NCBI RefSeq assembly: GCF_004211955.1
Contig: NZ_RHJI01000004.1
Span: 62,001-126,000, forward strand
DNA length: 64,000 nt
Direction: 5' to 3'
DNA from: Escherichia sp. E1V33
GTDB taxonomy: Bacteria > Pseudomonadota > Gammaproteobacteria > Enterobacterales > Enterobacteriaceae
Below are positions 1 through 8,239 of this stretch, piece by piece. The notes under the pieces are model-generated. The model had not been told where the DNA came from, made no database searches, and saw only the letters and a list, made by a program, of their open reading frames with translations. Each line of letters begins with the position of its first letter. Position 1 is the stretch's first letter. The position numbers were made by a program, and so were the translations under genes.

Positions 1-98
1 AGAAAATAAAAAACAGTCATTTTAATATTGATGAATGTTTAATATCTATGTGCTTTACTAAATATACACCTTATTATAGATTTTTCAAGATGGTTGCT

Positions 99-125
99 AT
101 TGATAATATTAATATGGGTATCAAT
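99..125. promoter_or_regulatory. candidate operator upstream of the accessory operon
   Basis: A perfect 7-bp inverted repeat, ATTGATA at 99-105 and TATCAAT at 119-125, lies about 85 bp before the first gene of the AT-rich cluster. The size and place would suit a LysR-type or other dimeric regulator; the LysR gene at 3478-4344 is the obvious candidate, but that link is inference. The surrounding 205 bp are so AT-rich that no single -35/-10 pair stands out, and chance palindromes are common in such sequence. Confidence 0.3.
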
Positions 126-211
126 ATAATTTAATATCGCTTTACTCATATATTCAATATATTTGTTGAAAGGATATAGAATTATACAACGAACAATAAC
201 GGAGTATGTCG

Positions 212-511
212 ATGACAAGTAAAGATATCACCACGGAAATAGAAGAAATTGAAATGTTAAATTCAGAAATGTTTCTATGCGGATTGGAAAAAAACATCAA
301 TTCTGAAAATAGTAATTCTCCTGTTTCCGATTATACTAGTGTCTTGAAATATCTGCGTAAAGAAGTTCAGAAGGTCACAACGCAACGAGAGGAAATAGAA
401 TTTGCCATGCTTTTTAAAGAAAAGTTGGCAGAATTTGCTGTGCGCTATAATTTACCAGAAGATCATTTTTCAATTGATATCGGTGGCGCACCATTTTTAG
501 TTAAAGAATAA
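212..511 (+). CDS. small protein of unknown function, first gene of accessory cluster
   Basis: I do not recognise this 99-residue protein. The open frame begins at 206, but the ATG at 212 has the better ribosome-binding-site spacing (GGAG at 201-204). The N-terminal third is acidic (ITTEIEEIEMLNSEM). Residues about 40-78 are charged and helix-like (LKYLRKEVQKV, FKEKLAEFAVRY), and the chain ends IDIGGAPFLVKE. There is no signal peptide or membrane segment. The stop codon is embedded in an AAGGAGGGG ribosome-binding site for the next gene, so the two are probably translated together. A partner or carrier for the downstream enzymes is possible; a peptide precursor is less likely because no cysteine- or serine-rich core is seen. 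The G+C content is far below that of the flanking backbone. Confidence 0.6.
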   Translation: MTSKDITTEIEEIEMLNSEMFLCGLEKNINSENSNSPVSDYTSVLKYLRKEVQKVTTQREEIEFAMLFKEKLAEFAVRYNLPEDHFSIDIGGAPFLVKE

Positions 512-526
512 GGAGGGGAACATCTC

Positions 527-1570
527 ATTTCAACTACTCATTTTGAGAATGGTGCATATTTCAGCCATCCACATGCTGACCATCAGATGGACTTAAGGGC
601 TGATCAGCTTCCTAAAATAAAAATAGGTCAATACGTTCGTTTTGGCCGAAACGCATCGGTCAATGCTGGCGGCGATATCACTATTGGTATCGGTGTGTGG
701 CTGTCACCGGGAAGCCAACTTCTTCGTCAGAATCATGATCCCTACGGTCGCCCATCTGTAGGGGCCAGAACTGTGGCAATGACAACGCTACCTGCTATAA
801 CCCTCTCTGATTATGCATGGGTCGGGAGAGAGGCTATGGTTGGATGGGCTGCAGACTATATTGGGAAAGCAAGCATTATTGCAACGAGAACGTTTGTAAA
901 TACATGGGTAGGGGATTATTCAATTGTAGGAGATCGAGGAAAGGTTTTACAATATATGCCATTTAAAGCCTATTTACTTGAGCATAAAAAATTATCATTC
1001 AAAGAAATGTTGATGATTGATGACTGGGTTTCTGTCGATGAAGAGTGGTTATGTTATTATAGGAATAAAGTTGAAGGTAACATTATAAACAACATCTTAC
1101 ATGAACAAATACAATTAAATAAAAATGATAGCGTTTTAATCATTAATCCACCAAATGCTAATGGTCTTGCTGATTTTACTAAACAGAAGTTGGATATAAT
1201 CTCAACGGAACGAAGAGTTTGTGCTTCTGTATTACAATGGTGTTTAGATAATAATTGCTATAATGTTCGATTCAGAGGGGATTTTAATTTATCTTCATTA
1301 CCATTTTTAACAGGAGGTAGTGCGCATTATCGTAGGAAAATAGGATATTCTCTTGTGTTGTGCCACCTTTCAGCTAAAGAAATTAATGATAAGTTAATGA
1401 ATGAGATCATGCGAGTAGCCGCTCCTGGTGCTAAAATAATTTTGCAATTAGAAGCATATAAATTAATGTGGAGATCATGGTCTCGTGAATCATTATATAG
1501 TGAGATGGTTTTTGATCGTGATATTTCCTATGGGGAAAAATCATATGTTATAATAGAGAAAAAAAGATGA
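527..1570 (+). CDS. hexapeptide-repeat acyltransferase fused to a methyltransferase-like domain
   Basis: Counting from ATG 587, residues about 10-125 read as a left-handed beta-helix acyltransferase (IKIGQYVRFGRNASVNAGG, ITIGIGVWLSPGS, DYAWVGREAMVG, DYIGKASIIATRTFV), with a candidate catalytic His in RQNHDPYG. Residues about 180-325 resemble the class I methyltransferase fold: a strand VLIINPP where motif I would lie, then YSLVLCHLS and RVAAPGAKIILQLE as the late strands. The glycine-rich SAM motif is degenerate, so methyl transfer is uncertain. ATG 587 has no ribosome-binding site, whereas AGGAGGGG at 511-518 sits 8 nt before an in-frame ATT at 527, and the added residues (FENGAYFSHPHADHQMDL) look protein-like; I therefore start at ATT. 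It overlaps the next gene by 4 bp (ATGA). It probably modifies a small molecule handled by the neighbours (inference). Confidence 0.65.
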   Translation: MSTTHFENGAYFSHPHADHQMDLRADQLPKIKIGQYVRFGRNASVNAGGDITIGIGVWLSPGSQLLRQNHDPYGRPSVGARTVAMTTLPAITLSDYAWVGREAMVGWAADYIGKASIIATRTFVNTWVGDYSIVGDRGKVLQYMPFKAYLLEHKKLSFKEMLMIDDWVSVDEEWLCYYRNKVEGNIINNILHEQIQLNKNDSVLIINPPNANGLADFTKQKLDIISTERRVCASVLQWCLDNNCYNVRFRGDFNLSSLPFLTGGSAHYRRKIGYSLVLCHLSAKEINDKLMNEIMRVAAPGAKIILQLEAYKLMWRSWSRESLYSEMVFDRDISYGEKSYVIIEKKR

Positions 1571-2481
1571 AATCTATGCCTTATGTAATGTTATCTCTGG
1601 CGGCTATATTCTGGGGTGGTAACTATGTTGTTGGTAAGATTATGGTGGTCAATATGGACCCTATTCTGTTATCAGAATTTAGATGGCTACTTACCAGTAT
1701 AATCCTTGTTATATTTAATTTTTTGGCAATTAAAGAAAATATTAATTTAATAATTCGCAATAAAAAAAGCATTATATTATTAGCCATATTGGGACAAGTT
1801 ATGTTTCCTGTGGCATTATATATTGGCTTACAATACACAACATCGTTAAATGCCGCTATATACTTATCGTCCACGCCTGGGCTAGTTCTTGCATTTAACT
1901 GGATGTTTTTTAGGGATTATATATCAAAATCAAATATTGTTGGTGTTATAATTAGTACATTGGGTGTTGCCTGGTTAGTTACAAAAGGCGATATAACTAA
2001 TCTACAATTTTTGGAAAAAATTAATCGTGGTGACTATTGGACAATGATTTCCGCAGTTAGTTGGGCGATCTATTGTTCTTTCCTTAGAAAGAAACCGAAA
2101 GAAATATCTGGAAACGTATTTGTAACTGCATGTGCAATCGTTGGTGCAATTATATTAATACCATTTAGCTTGATTAATATAATTTACAATGGAGCATCAT
2201 TAACATTCGCTCCTGATTTTTCTAATGTTCTTGGTATGGCATATCTTGTCATTTTTCCATCCTGGCTATCATATCTGTTTTGGAGTAAAGGTATTTCAAT
2301 CATTGGTGCAACCAGAGGAGAGATTTTTACACATTTGATCCCATTATCTGCAGGTGTATTAAGTGTTATATTTCTCCAAGTGAAATTAGCACAATATCAT
2401 GTGGTAAGTATTTTTGCTATATGCATAGGCGTTTTCCTTTGCTCTCGCCACGGAAAGAAGCCACTGAGTAAAATTTCATAA
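1567..2481 (+). CDS. EamA/DMT-family inner-membrane transporter
   Basis: A 304-residue protein with about ten hydrophobic segments in two similar halves, the pattern of the drug/metabolite transporter (EamA) superfamily. The opening segment (MLSLAAIFWGGNYVVGKIM) is typical, and the second half begins near WTMISAVSWAIYCSFLRKK. Family members export amino acids, nucleosides and other small metabolites; the substrate cannot be read from sequence. The start overlaps the previous stop as ATGA, and the next gene follows almost directly, so it is an internal operon gene. In this context export of the cluster's product is the simplest guess. The sequence is strongly AT-rich, which supports recent transfer. 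Confidence 0.8.
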   Translation: MKSMPYVMLSLAAIFWGGNYVVGKIMVVNMDPILLSEFRWLLTSIILVIFNFLAIKENINLIIRNKKSIILLAILGQVMFPVALYIGLQYTTSLNAAIYLSSTPGLVLAFNWMFFRDYISKSNIVGVIISTLGVAWLVTKGDITNLQFLEKINRGDYWTMISAVSWAIYCSFLRKKPKEISGNVFVTACAIVGAIILIPFSLINIIYNGASLTFAPDFSNVLGMAYLVIFPSWLSYLFWSKGISIIGATRGEIFTHLIPLSAGVLSVIFLQVKLAQYHVVSIFAICIGVFLCSRHGKKPLSKIS

Positions 2482-2493
2482 ATGGGGATCTAT

Positions 2494-3390
2494 ATGAAAT
2501 CACTTATTGATTGCACAATTAATGGGAATAGATTTGTTATCCTTCAAAAAGAATACTTTGATAAGAAGGATGTATATTTAATAAAAAACATATCAAGCTA
2601 TGGACTTCTTCGTAAAAGCATTGAGCACAATATGTCTATACCATCTATAGTGGATAAATTACCTAATGTAAGACGGATACAGCAAGAAGATATAAAAAAT
2701 AATATATATAATGTCCCTGTTAAGCCCGTCGATGACAGAAACGTTTTTGTCAGTTCTTTTGGGCGGACCCATGATATGATAAATGGATTGCCTGCCAGGA
2801 ATCGAGAACTGGATTGGTTCTTTAAAGGAAATGGCTCTACGTTACGAACTACTGGTGAACGCATAACTCTTCCTATGCAGTCATTCTCAGGAGGAATTGA
2901 GGTCGAGTATGTATTAGTTATTATAATAACTAATAATGGAAGGCCAAAGATTGTTGGGTATACGATAGCTAATGATTTCTCGGATGTTGGAATGAGAAAA
3001 AAATATCCTAACTTAGCTAATCTATCTAAGTTGATGACCACAGGTATTGGGCATAAGTTAATATTAACTGATAAAATACCAGCGTATTCAAAGGTGGTTT
3101 GCAAGGTAGTGCGTGAGGGGTTAAATATATGGCAGAAAGAAAGTGCGCTTGGGTTCGAAAATATGAGTTTTCCCCAAAATAAACTAATGGATATCTTATT
3201 TAATAATGATTTGTTAAAGTCTCCTCCTTATTCTGTTCATTATTTATTATTAGGCGCGTCAATTAGCACCGATAAAGCGGGATTTGAGTTGCGTCATGGA
3301 GATAATATCATAATTGAATCTATAGAGGATGATCTTCTTCTGAATAATCCTTACGAAGAAGAGGCTGTTATATATTCATGTTGTTTGTAA
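2494..3390 (+). CDS. fumarylacetoacetate hydrolase (FAH)-fold enzyme
   Basis: The central part (residues about 85-200) matches the FAH fold: SFGRTHDMINGLPARN, then WFFKGNGSTL, the ExE metal-ligand pair in GGIEVEYVLV, and GYTIANDFSD with the following Asp ligand. FAH relatives hydrolyse C-C bonds or decarboxylate, tautomerise or isomerise keto acids with a Mg ion; the exact reaction here is unknown. The open frame begins at 2482, directly after the previous stop, but GGGGATC precedes the ATG at 2494 (MKSLID) with good spacing. At 298 residues it is nearer the FAHD/YisK-type enzymes than long FAH. It is the last plus-strand gene before a hairpin at 3413-3441. Confidence 0.7.
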   Translation: MKSLIDCTINGNRFVILQKEYFDKKDVYLIKNISSYGLLRKSIEHNMSIPSIVDKLPNVRRIQQEDIKNNIYNVPVKPVDDRNVFVSSFGRTHDMINGLPARNRELDWFFKGNGSTLRTTGERITLPMQSFSGGIEVEYVLVIIITNNGRPKIVGYTIANDFSDVGMRKKYPNLANLSKLMTTGIGHKLILTDKIPAYSKVVCKVVREGLNIWQKESALGFENMSFPQNKLMDILFNNDLLKSPPYSVHYLLLGASISTDKAGFELRHGDNIIIESIEDDLLLNNPYEEEAVIYSCCL

Positions 3391-3412
3391 GTATATTAGA
3401 TAGGGGAGTTAT

Positions 3413-3441
3413 TATGTGGCGGTGATGATTAGCGCCACATA
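3413..3441. terminator. bidirectional terminator hairpin between convergent genes
   Basis: TATGTGGCG at 3413-3421 pairs with CGCCACATA at 3433-3441 around an 11-nt loop. It lies between the FAH-like gene and the convergent LysR gene, with AT-rich flanks that give U-rich 3' ends in both directions. Confidence 0.6.
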
Positions 3442-3477
3442 TAATCATTTAATTATTGATAATGATTTTATTTAAAC

Positions 3478-4344
3478 TCATTTTATCTCTTTGAAATAAT
3501 CTTTGATGATACCAACCAATGATAGAACGAAATGATGTTGTGAGTCTTTCGCATAAGATAAAACTGTATTAAATGGTGTAAACGTACCTGAAATATTGTG
3601 AATTTTTACAGTGCCTTTATATATCGTTGATGTGGCTAAAATCTTGGGGACCATTGAAATTCCTTTGTTTTTAGCTACGCCTCTAAAAAGAACAGAATAG
3701 GAACCACATTCTATAATTTTTTTGGGATGAAACCCAGCGGTAGAAAATAGGCTGTTAAGATTTCTGGACGATGCACTCCTTTTGCTACTCACCAGGAAAA
3801 CACTATCTTTGAGCTCAGATAAATGTAATATTTCTCCTCTGTCCCGAGAAGAAATGATGACCATGTCGTCGGAAAATAGGTGAAAGTGACAGTTATTTTC
3901 TGCAACGATACCTGCGCCAGTAATAACAATATCCAGATCTCTGTTTTGTAGTTTTTCTGCCAATTCTAGAGAATTTCCTAGTGTTATATCAATATCTATT
4001 TTTTTATCATTGGCTCTATCGATAATAGTATGTAAATGTTCAGTTGGCAGGCTGGAAATACAGCCTAACCTAATTTCACGATAAGTATTATCTGTATGTA
4101 ATTTACTTTCAATTTCATCAATCAGTGACAGAATTTTTTGAGCATAATCGTATAATAACCGCCCTTGTAACGTAGGGAATACACCATCACTTCGACGCTC
4201 CAGAAGTGAGACTCCAACCTTGCTTTCTAATTGTTTCAGGCGTAATGAAATACTGGATTGAGTTCTGTATAAGAAACGTGCAGCCTGGGTTACGCTACCG
4301 GTATCGACTGTTGCCATAAAAGCCTTTAATTCAGAAATTTCCAT
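3478..4344 (-). CDS. LysR-family transcriptional regulator
   Basis: The N-terminus is a classic LysR winged helix-turn-helix: MEISELKAFMATVDTGSVTQ, then AARFLYRTQSSISLRLKQLE and LLERRSDGVFPTLQGR. A periplasmic-binding-protein-like effector domain follows to residue 288. The open frame starts at 4371, but a GAGAGA ribosome-binding site precedes the ATG at 4344. It is convergent with the four-gene accessory operon and equally AT-rich, so it probably regulates that operon, although most LysR genes are divergent from their targets. The effector is unknown; the palindrome at 99-125 is a possible site. Confidence 0.8.
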   Translation of the reverse strand: MEISELKAFMATVDTGSVTQAARFLYRTQSSISLRLKQLESKVGVSLLERRSDGVFPTLQGRLLYDYAQKILSLIDEIESKLHTDNTYREIRLGCISSLPTEHLHTIIDRANDKKIDIDITLGNSLELAEKLQNRDLDIVITGAGIVAENNCHFHLFSDDMVIISSRDRGEILHLSELKDSVFLVSSKRSASSRNLNSLFSTAGFHPKKIIECGSYSVLFRGVAKNKGISMVPKILATSTIYKGTVKIHNISGTFTPFNTVLSYAKDSQHHFVLSLVGIIKDYFKEIK

Positions 4345-4811
4345 ATTTAGTCTCTCAAAATAAATATACATCCGGTGCAGCTGGATTTTTTATATGCGCC
4401 TTGAGGCTTTGTTGGTAGTCGCTGCCTCACAGATGCATCGCGATCTGGCATTTACTTCTATGAATTACTTGGCCTGTAAATGAGATCGAGAGTTGTTCAC
4501 TTATTTTATCCTCTTCTTTTTGGTGCTTAATGTACTCCTTTTAATCATTCAGTTAATGATGCTCGCCTCGGCAAAGTTCAGCAGTGCTGTTCTTACCTCT
4601 GGCTTTGGTATAAATGCGATATAGTTATTTTCACGAATTGTTCAGTCAGCCATTGTTTGCGGGCTTCTGGTCGCCGTTGTATAGGGATTCGGATTTAGTT
4701 CTCTGTGCATTTCCACATGTATGAGCATTATACGCTGAACGGTTCTCTGTTAACCACTGCGCCGTTGTGTCTGGCTGATGAAGTGTTTTCCATCGCTATC
4801 AGTATCATATT

Positions 4812-5036
4812 TTACAAGGTTGAAACATCGTAACCTCCGCTACCTGCGGCCCAATATATGGTTTCCCCATTTCGGCAGAGCAGCGCGAACTTCACACCCA
4901 CTTTTTCACTGTTGTAGCAATGGAACCCGGAGTCATCTGAACACCAGTGCATATCGCCTTCTAAGGGTATGTGCTCGTTATTATGTAGCCACAGTAGATT
5001 ATGCTCGCCCATTATACTTTCAAAGCCATTTGGCAT
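4812..5036 (-). pseudogene. remnant of an unrecognised coding sequence
   Basis: This 74-codon frame has protein-like composition, for example GEHNLLWLHNNEHIPLEGD and YNSEKVGVKFALLCRNGE, but no ribosome-binding site. The same frame continues upstream as VSFML after two adjacent stop codons (5046-5051), which is what a decayed longer gene would show. I do not recognise the family. It could equally be a chance frame. Confidence 0.3.
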
Positions 5037-5073
5037 TTGTTGAATTCACTACAGCATAAAGCTGACTGTTGAC

Positions 5074-5114
5074 AATACTCAGAATACCTGATGTGAGAAA
5101 ATTATCTGAGTATT
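5074..5114. repeat. 10-bp perfect inverted repeat (hairpin)
   Basis: AATACTCAGA at 5074-5083 is exactly repeated in inverse as TCTGAGTATT at 5105-5114. It lies at the edge of the broken frame, with no T-run after it. It could be an old terminator, a regulator site or a mobile-element end. Confidence 0.45.
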
Positions 5115-5669
5115 CAGGCAGAAGAGGTTAAGTTGTTCTCTAAAAACATAAGAGCAAAAATAATGGCAATTCCAACAGTCGGAGAATCCATGAATAATCC
5201 TTATTTCAATAAAAAATTAATTTGTCTGATAAAATGTCGTGGTGTTTTTTTATTTAATTGACTATATTTCAATGGATGAATTTTGGATATAATAATGCAT
5301 CAATAAAGTAGAACTGTTTATGAATTAAATATTCGATAAGTTAAACTTCATATTGAATGAATTTGATTTGCATTTAGTTGAAAATAATATTTCAGATATC
5401 AGATGGTTGTGCTGGACGTTAATATTAAAAATTAAAGTTATTAACTTTACTTTTTAATGAAGACGTTAAACATTATAGATGATATAACCCAAAGCAAAAT
5501 TTGTGTGCTGGAGGAGGGGTTTTGATTGCATGACTTTGATATACAGATTTTAATGACAAAAAAGAATATAGCTTTTGCATGATGACTATGAAACAAGCTC
5601 GCAAATTGCCTCAGCTGGAGCCCCTCCTCCTTCAGAGCCATAGTCCCCATTAAAATAAAGTTGTAATAT

Positions 5670-5680
5670 AAATGCACCTT
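5670..5680 (-). promoter_or_regulatory. candidate NsrR half-site upstream of ygbA
   Basis: On the minus strand the 11 bases read AAGGTGCATTT, one mismatch from the NsrR half-site pattern AANATGCATTT. It lies 18 bp before the ygbA start. NsrR is the nitric-oxide-sensing repressor reported to act at ygbA in E. coli. No clear second half-site is visible. Confidence 0.4.
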
Positions 5681-5697
5681 AAGAGTATGGAGGCATC

Positions 5698-6051
5698 ATG
5701 TCCGGCAAGCGTATCTCTCGTGAAAAACTGACGATTAAAAAAATGATCGATCTTTATCAAGCGAAATGCCCGCAGGCGTCAGCGGAGCCGGAGCATTACG
5801 ATGCGTTGTTTACTTACGCGCAAAAGCGGTTGGATAAATGTGTGTTTGGCGAAGAGAAACCGGCGTGTAAGCAGTGTCCGGTGCACTGTTACCAGCCAGC
5901 AAAGCGTGAGGAGATGAAGCAGATTATGCGTTGGGCGGGGCCGAGAATGCTGTGGCGTCATCCGATCTTAACCGTGCGTCATCTGATTGATGATAAACGT
6001 CCAGTGCCAGAACTGCCGGAAAAATATCGCCCGAAGAAGCCACGTGAATAA
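5698..6051 (+). CDS. ygbA: YgbA, nitrosative-stress-linked small protein
   Basis: A 117-residue protein of the YgbA family, full length. It is basic, with a cysteine cluster CKQCPVHCYQP near residues 62-72 that may bind metal. A GGAGG ribosome-binding site lies 5 nt before the ATG. In E. coli the gene is NsrR-repressed and induced by nitric oxide; its biochemical role is not settled. It sits convergent to fhlA and marks the point where the conserved backbone begins in this window. Confidence 0.9.
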   Translation: MSGKRISREKLTIKKMIDLYQAKCPQASAEPEHYDALFTYAQKRLDKCVFGEEKPACKQCPVHCYQPAKREEMKQIMRWAGPRMLWRHPILTVRHLIDDKRPVPELPEKYRPKKPRE

Positions 6052-6089
6052 CATGCCGGACAGGCAGATCTGTCCGGCACTTCATGCTG

Positions 6090-8168
6090 TTAAACCAATG
6101 CCGCTTTATCAATCCCCAGCCGTTTCATCCGTGACAGCAGGGTGGTGCGTTTTAACCCCAGACGTTGTGCAGCGCCTTTTGGCCCGGCAACCACGCCATT
6201 AGTCTCTTTTAATACGCGGACAATCAGTTGATATTCATCTTCGCCTTCCTGGGCGACGACCGTCGCGGTCGGCGGTGTTTCAGGTTCTGACAGGGGGATA
6301 TCGGGTAAAGAGAGTTGTAGGACGTTACCGCGTGTCAGCAACACCGCACGCTCAATGACGTTTTCCAGTTCGCGCACGTTACCTGGCCATTCCATATTGC
6401 TCAATGCGCGCAGAGTCTCGGCTGGAATGCTGTCAATGTTACGACCCAGGCGGCGGGCAATTTTGAAAGTAAAAGCTTTAGCCAGCAGCGGAATATCTTC
6501 CGGGCGCTCGCGCAGCGGCGGCAGATGAATCGGGAAGACATTCAGACGGTAATAGAGATCGCTTCGAAACTCGCGGTCAGCGACCATTTTTTTCAGATCG
6601 CGATTGGTCGCGGCAATTAAACGTACGTCAGTCTGAATGATTTTGTTGCTGCCGAGGCGTTCGAATTCCTGTTCTTGCAAGACACGCAGCAACTTAGGCT
6701 GTAACTCCAGCGGCATATCGCCCACTTCATCAAGGAACAGCGAGCTTTTATCAGCCAGTTCAAAACGACCAATACGCTGGGCGCTGGCACCAGTAAAAGC
6801 CCCTCGTTCGTGACCAAACAGGTCGCTTTCCAGCAGTCCCGCAGGCATGGCGGCGCAGTTCATCTTCACCATTCGCCGACCATTGCGGTTGCTAAGATTG
6901 TGGATCGCGCGGGCAATCAGTTCCTTACCCGTTCCCGTTTCACCGAGAATGAGTACGGTACTGTCGCTTTGCGCTACCATCTCAACCTGCTTGAGCACGC
7001 TATACATGGCTTCGCTGCGACCAATAATCTCGCCAAATTCGCTATCCACATTATTGAGCTGTTCAGTCAGAGCAAGGTTTTCATCAACCAGACGCTCTTT
7101 CAGACGATGGATTTCCTGATAGGCGAGGGCGTTATCCACGGCAATCGCCACACGTTCAGCAATCTGGCGCAGCAAACTCAGGTTAGTGGTGGTAAAGGTT
7201 TTCTCTTCGCACTGCGCCAGTTTCAGCACGCCCAGCATGGTGTTGCCAGACATCAACGGTAGCAGGCACAGCGTCTGGATCTGGTTGCCCCAGGTGTCGA
7301 ACAACATGCGTTCGTAGGGGGCTAAATCGTCTCGTTCGTGGAGATTAAGCAGCAGCATCTCTTTGCTTTTAAATACGCGCTCGGTGAGGGTTCCTGCCTC
7401 ATCAACTTCACTCTGCTCGTGAGTGGGATGCTGCTTATCGAGATAGTGAGTGGAGTAAACATTGAGTTTGTTTTTGCGGTGGCTGCGTAAAACGATGCTG
7501 ATATCGTCGATATCGAAGTAGTAGTGGATTTCTTTAGCCACTTCGCTGACCAGGTCGTCCATGTCCAGACGAGAAAGTACCGCGTTGGTGATGGCAACCA
7601 GGATGCGGAAGTTATCCCGTTCCCGGCATAGCAGTTCGTAGTCGACATTGTTGATGACGCGGCTCTGAATTTGCTCGCTGACAACAGAAACAATCTGCGT
7701 AAATGTTTGCAGTCGATTGAACTCTTTTTCGCTCCACGGGCGATCGTCATAACGAATAAATTCACAGCCGCCAAAAATATGTCCTTCCGCTGCCTGCGGC
7801 ATCAGGCAATAGTGACCAAATTTGGGGTATAGCCCACTCGCGGCCAGTTGCGGCCAGGTGTCACAAAACTCTTCGTAGCTGCAGTGCAGTGTGTCAGGGC
7901 GCGATAAAATGCTGCGCACTGGACCATGTGCCAGAATGGTTTCGTCTTCGTATTTAATGGGATTGTCTTTGTCACGCGACGCGTAATAAGACGCACGTTG
8001 AGTCTGCGCTTGCCACAACACAATAGCCGCGTTGTCGGCGAGCGCAGAACGCTTTACCAGTTGCGAAAGAGCCTCACACAGCGAGGCCATATCGGGCTGC
8101 TGCAATAGTGTCCGAGTGATGTCGAACAACCCTTGTTGTCCGAGATCACTCATCGGTGTATACGACAT
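6090..8168 (-). CDS. fhlA: FhlA, formate-responsive sigma54 activator
   Basis: A 692-residue bacterial enhancer-binding protein. Two GAF-type sensory regions fill the first 370 or so residues. The AAA+ domain carries Walker A GETGTGKE, the sigma54-contact loop GAFTGA and Walker B LFLDEVGD. A Fis-type helix-turn-helix ends the chain (GAAQRLGLKRTTLLSRMKRL). FhlA binds formate and activates hyc, hyp, hydN-hypF and fdhF. The ATG at 8168 gives the usual family length; the frame itself opens 12 codons earlier. It follows hypE as the last gene of the hyp operon, so hyp expression raises its own activator. HycA antagonises it. Confidence 0.97.
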   Translation of the reverse strand: MSYTPMSDLGQQGLFDITRTLLQQPDMASLCEALSQLVKRSALADNAAIVLWQAQTQRASYYASRDKDNPIKYEDETILAHGPVRSILSRPDTLHCSYEEFCDTWPQLAASGLYPKFGHYCLMPQAAEGHIFGGCEFIRYDDRPWSEKEFNRLQTFTQIVSVVSEQIQSRVINNVDYELLCRERDNFRILVAITNAVLSRLDMDDLVSEVAKEIHYYFDIDDISIVLRSHRKNKLNVYSTHYLDKQHPTHEQSEVDEAGTLTERVFKSKEMLLLNLHERDDLAPYERMLFDTWGNQIQTLCLLPLMSGNTMLGVLKLAQCEEKTFTTTNLSLLRQIAERVAIAVDNALAYQEIHRLKERLVDENLALTEQLNNVDSEFGEIIGRSEAMYSVLKQVEMVAQSDSTVLILGETGTGKELIARAIHNLSNRNGRRMVKMNCAAMPAGLLESDLFGHERGAFTGASAQRIGRFELADKSSLFLDEVGDMPLELQPKLLRVLQEQEFERLGSNKIIQTDVRLIAATNRDLKKMVADREFRSDLYYRLNVFPIHLPPLRERPEDIPLLAKAFTFKIARRLGRNIDSIPAETLRALSNMEWPGNVRELENVIERAVLLTRGNVLQLSLPDIPLSEPETPPTATVVAQEGEDEYQLIVRVLKETNGVVAGPKGAAQRLGLKRTTLLSRMKRLGIDKAALV

Positions 8169-8239
8169 GTTGTTCTTCCAGGAAAGCACCGCTAAGCGGT
8201 GCAAAAGGTAAATGACAAATTCCAGGGGCTAGATTTTTA

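Larger units (their letters stand above)
4345..5697. other. gene-poor eroded interval between accessory cluster and ygbA
   Basis: No convincing intact gene is seen in about 1.35 kb. The first part (to about 5060) has backbone-like base composition and holds the broken frame at 4812-5036. The minus strand below it shows short protein-like stretches broken by stops. From about 5160 the sequence becomes very AT-rich and non-coding. A strong hairpin lies at 5074-5114, a distant inverted repeat at 5510-5519/5621-5630, and the ygbA promoter region at the right end. This looks like a scar left by insertion and decay of accessory DNA beside ygbA (inference). Confidence 0.5.

Noticed and set aside
4408-4440. 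GGCTTTGTTG resembling an insertion-sequence end
   Set aside because: The match is only ten bases; no transposase, paired end or target duplication was found.
4778-5059. 93-codon plus-strand frame
   Set aside because: No ribosome-binding site; the opposite strand is more protein-like over the same bases.
5447-5677. 76-codon minus-strand frame upstream of ygbA
   Set aside because: No good ribosome-binding site, odd composition, and it covers the ygbA promoter region.
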